Shown one piece after another: positions 61,904 through 64,000 of a DNA stretch of 64,000 nt (positions within the stretch are counted from its first letter, which is position 1; every line of letters starts with the position of its first letter). The stretch is from Rossellomorea aquimaris (GTDB lineage: Bacteria > Bacillota > Bacilli > Bacillales > Bacillaceae_B). Made by a program: the position numbers and the translations under genes. Under the pieces are notes generated by a model. The model was not told the DNA's origin. It was given only the letters and a program-made list of their open reading frames with translations, and ran no database searches. The stretch spans positions 1 to 64,000 of the forward strand of contig NZ_JAIVAR010000011.1 in assembly GCF_020171925.1 (NCBI RefSeq), read 5' to 3'.

Positions 61904-62437
61904 TTATTTCTTTTGTTTTTCTTTTGCGATTTCAGCGCATGCAATCCTCAAACCCGAATCACCGGCCGGCTGCGTCATTCCGTCATCTTTATTTTCAGTG
62001 ATGATGAGCGAGGTCCCGTCCTTCGTGAATAAGGACGCCTTTCCTTTTGTCATGGTGACAAGCGGTGCCATCAGCTTCGCCTTGAACGTCCCGTCATCTT
62101 CTACGATCAGATTAGGCAGGTCCCCGGCATGTGCCCCTTCCGGATGCAACAGGCCATGCATTTTGTCTTCTGGATTAAAATGATTGCCGGCGGATACGAA
62201 GTCGGGGCGTTTACAGGACCCTTTCTCATGAAAATGGATGCCGTGCTCCCCCGGTGGGAGACCTTCAAGATCAAGGTCCACTTCCACACCGTCCGCCCTC
62301 TCCTGAAGGATGACCATGCCCAATGAGTCCCCCGTCTCATTCTTCATGTTTATTTCTATCTTCTTTGGGTTTTCAATGGCACATGCCCCAAGCAGGAAGG
62401 CAGGCAGCACTATGTAAAGTAATAGATTCTTCTGCAT
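61904..62437 (-). CDS. sodC: Cu/Zn superoxide dismutase-like lipoprotein lacking one copper ligand
   Basis: 177 residues. Lipoprotein signal with LLGAC (Cys19). His68 and His70 (GIHFH), His86 (GNHFNP), His94, His103 and Asp106 (HAGDLPN) match the metal ligands, and Cys75/Cys167 the disulfide. The fourth copper ligand, expected in the SLVIH position, is Thr147 (SLIITEN). B. subtilis YojM is likewise a SOD-like protein with missing copper ligands. It may bind zinc only or act in another role on the membrane outer face. The ATG follows TTTGGAGGAA; a longer frame is ignored. Confidence 0.88.
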   Translation of the reverse strand: MQKNLLLYIVLPAFLLGACAIENPKKIEINMKNETGDSLGMVILQERADGVEVDLDLEGLPPGEHGIHFHEKGSCKRPDFVSAGNHFNPEDKMHGLLHPEGAHAGDLPNLIVEDDGTFKAKLMAPLVTMTKGKASLFTKDGTSLIITENKDDGMTQPAGDSGLRIACAEIAKEKQKK

Positions 62438-62576
62438 ATGATTCCTCCAAATGTGCATACTCTCCTTCCATTTTTGACGAGATGGGGCGAAAGTATTCCC
62501 TTTGAAGAGAAAAATATGGTCCCTGGTGGATCCAATTGGTTGCGTGCTAAGGGGATCCACCACCTCCCCGACAGTT

Positions 62577-62612
62577 AAGAAAAAGCGCGCCTCTTATTCT
62601 TGAGGCGCGCTT
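62577..62612 (-). terminator. Rho-independent terminator
   Basis: AAGCGCGCCTC and GAGGCGCGCTT around an 8-nt loop; T-tract on the minus strand. Ends the small membrane protein gene. Confidence 0.88.
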
Positions 62613-62621
62613 AAAGATCCA

Positions 62622-62825
62622 TTATTTTGTTTCCCGGTTACGTTCCCTTATTTCATCCTCGATCGCTTTTGTCTTAAGTTCTTCCTTCTTCGAAGCTTTC
62701 TTGATCAAGCGAAACGTCAGGATCGTCAGGATAAAGAAGATGAGCATCCATATTGCGGCAGGGATGTACTCTGTCTTATCTTCCGGAAAGTATAGGAATA
62801 AATTCAATACAAATGATGAAAGCAT
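62622..62825 (-). CDS. small membrane protein, 67 aa
   Basis: 67 residues with an N-terminal hydrophobic stretch, a firm membrane helix (IPAAIWMLIFFILTILTF) and a highly charged C-terminal tail rich in Lys and Glu. The family is unknown. GAAAGGAG lies nine bases before the ATG and a good terminator follows. Confidence 0.75.
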   Translation of the reverse strand: MLSSFVLNLFLYFPEDKTEYIPAAIWMLIFFILTILTFRLIKKASKKEELKTKAIEDEIRERNRETK

Positions 62826-62918
62826 ATGTGGCTCCTTTCCCTACACCATTGACTCTTAATCCATTATACCAAGATACCCCCCAAGAAACCATTTTCTCCG
62901 ACAATTATTTCCCCTTTT

Positions 62919-62964
62919 GAAGGAACGTCCCTCACCGCTTTAAAGCAGTGAGGGACGTTCCTTC
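62919..62964. repeat. GTCCC-TTTAAA-GGGAC palindrome, copy C
   Basis: GAAGGAACGTCCCTCAC and its complement around CGCTTTAAAGC. Unlike copies A and B it does not follow a gene: it lies between the cyclophilin terminator and the upstream side of the 67-aa protein gene, and has no T-tract. Confidence 0.75.
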
Positions 62965-62997
62965 ATGCTCCGACAATTTCCGAGGAAATAAGCGTAA

Positions 62998-63030
62998 CAA
63001 AACCCCTTATCCTAAAGCCGGATAAGGGGT
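62998..63030 (-). terminator. terminator of the cyclophilin gene
   Basis: ACCCCTTATCC and GGATAAGGGGT around a 7-nt loop; TTTTG on the minus strand. Confidence 0.85.
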
Positions 63031-63041
63031 CACAAGGTGCA

Positions 63042-63779
63042 TTATTTGACGACTGTCATTTTTTCAATGATGACATCTTCTTTCGGCGCATCATTCGGTC
63101 CTGTTTCCACATTGGCGATTTTATCGACGATGTCCATTCCTTCGATCACTTGACCGAATACCGTATGTTTGAAATCAAGATGAGGGGTTCCGCCTCGTTC
63201 CATATATGCTTCGATGATTTCCTGCGGGAAGCCGGCTTCCTTCATCTTATCTTCAAACGCAGGGTTCAACTCACTGTTCTGAACGATGAAGAATTGACTT
63301 CCATTTGTATCAGGTCCTGCATTCGCCATGGAAAGCGCTCCACGGATGTTGAAAAGCTGCTTGGAGAATTCATCTTCGAACGATTCTCCCCAGATGCTTT
63401 CTCCGCCGGTTCCGTTACCGCTCGGATCACCGCCCTGAATCATGAAATCCTTGATCACCCGGTGAAATTTCAAACCATCATAGTAACCGTTTTCGCTGTG
63501 CGTGACAAAGTTTTCGACCGTCTTGGGTGCCTGTTCAGGGAATAACTTGATTTTAATGGTACCCATCGACGTCTTCATTTCGACCAATTTCTCGTTATCT
63601 GCGACTTCCGTTGTCAGCTGCGGATATGTCATGTCTCCATCTCCTCCTGATCCTTCATCACTTGTTTTCTTTTCTGTTTCAGCAGGTTTTCCTTCACTGC
63701 CGTCACCCTTCTCTGTTTGTCCACATCCGGCAAGGATTAAACCTATCAGACACATGGATATTAGTACCAGCCTCTTCAT
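63042..63779 (-). CDS. cyclophilin-type peptidyl-prolyl isomerase lipoprotein
   Basis: 245 residues. Lipobox LAGC, a charged Gly/Glu/Lys linker of about 45 residues and a cyclophilin domain: [49 protein letters not shown] and [14 protein letters not shown]. The catalytic Arg (FHRV) is present. It helps proline isomerisation in proteins on the outer membrane face. GGAGG precedes the ATG. Confidence 0.93.
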   Translation of the reverse strand: MKRLVLISMCLIGLILAGCGQTEKGDGSEGKPAETEKKTSDEGSGGDGDMTYPQLTTEVADNEKLVEMKTSMGTIKIKLFPEQAPKTVENFVTHSENGYYDGLKFHRVIKDFMIQGGDPSGNGTGGESIWGESFEDEFSKQLFNIRGALSMANAGPDTNGSQFFIVQNSELNPAFEDKMKEAGFPQEIIEAYMERGGTPHLDFKHTVFGQVIEGMDIVDKIANVETGPNDAPKEDVIIEKMTVVK

Positions 63780-63873
63780 TTATGTACCTCCGCATGTTAC
63801 TTTTATAGTAAGGTAGATCAAACCACTTTGAGTTCCATTATAATAGACTTGTACGATGAATAGGAGGGGTATT

Positions 63874-64000
63874 TTGCAAAATTTTCAAATAGGGGATAAA
63901 GTCACAGCCTTTTATAAAACGGGAAAATATATCGGGGAAATCACTGGTGAACGACCAGGGGCATATGTTGTAAAGGTCCTTGCCGTACTCAAGCATCCTC
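63874..64000 (+). CDS. kapB: KapB, kinase-associated protein B (partial, 5' end)
   Basis: TTG start with AGGAGGGG just before. The 42 residues in the window include VTAFYKTGKYIGEITGERPG and VVKVLAVLKHP, which match the start of KapB, a protein needed for KinB-dependent entry into sporulation. In B. subtilis kapB and kinB lie next to patB, as here. The gene runs off the right edge. Confidence 0.85.
   Translation, partial: MQNFQIGDKVTAFYKTGKYIGEITGERPGAYVVKVLAVLKHP

Noticed and set aside
1..64000. CRISPR array or prophage
   Set aside because: No regularly spaced repeats and no integrase, terminase or structural phage genes were seen.

Overview
The window comes from the chromosome of a Bacillaceae bacterium with moderate GC, probably in the Rossellomorea / Bacillus marisflavi-aquimaris area. 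Strong AGGAGG-type ribosome sites, many TTG and GTG starts, GAAAAC-type rRNA leaders, CcpA cre-like sites, a spore-coat gene and long synteny with the Bacillus subtilis yug region (yugO-yugN-pgi-yugJ-yuzA ... yugI ... alaT-alaR-yugF-patB-kapB) support this. No prophage, CRISPR array or plasmid functions were seen.

Layout. 1-350: 5' end of a 16S rRNA gene on the minus strand with tandem promoters. 400-3700: small membrane protein, GNAT, DMT exporter, MgtC-like protein and a small hypothetical. 3710-7770: lipoteichoic acid synthase and a secreted protein with three NlpC/P60 repeats. 7930-18640: the most unusual part, a dense cluster of three Mur-ligase-like enzymes, three ATP-grasp enzymes, a GNAT and a cytoplasmic M14 metallopeptidase, followed by a CotY/CotZ-like coat gene. 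19230-24350: HAD phosphatase, PfkB sugar kinase, tRNA-Ala(GGC), L,D-transpeptidase, a degenerate ImmA/IrrE-like protein and a PH-domain protein. 24760-29975: the muropeptide-recovery operon amiE-nagZ-namZ. 30190-35350: hydrolase, photolyase, an ECF sigma/anti-sigma pair, a secreted peptide and RimJ-like GNAT. 35540-41660: yugO, PrsA-like foldase, yugN, pgi, yugJ and yuzA. 41730-51320: aldehyde dehydrogenases, rocG-rocD-rocR, catalase and DUF779. 51690-56800: MEDS protein, yugI, a second ECF sigma/anti-sigma pair and an SNF symporter. 56940-64000: XRE regulator, alaT-alaR, yugF, patB, a SodC-like lipoprotein, a cyclophilin lipoprotein and the start of kapB.

How genes work together. RocD and RocG turn ornithine into glutamate and 2-oxoglutarate, and the adjacent RocR-like activator should control them, although its sigma-54 contact loop looks lost. 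AmiE, NagZ and NamZ strip peptide, GlcNAc and MurNAc from cell-wall fragments. AlaR and AlaT form a coupled regulator/aminotransferase operon. The 7.9-18.6 kb cluster has the enzyme logic of a ribosome-independent peptide or poly-amino-acid pathway: Mur-type and ATP-grasp ligases both make amide bonds through acyl phosphates, and the M14 enzyme could trim the product. Its product is unknown. A spore association is suggested by the YheC/D-type enzyme, the coat gene at its end and sigma-K-like -10 boxes; this is inference.

Small repeats recur between genes: a roughly 130-bp element with 22-bp inverted ends (one copy carries a second palindromic repeat inside it), and three copies of a GTCCC...TTTAAA...GGGAC palindrome.
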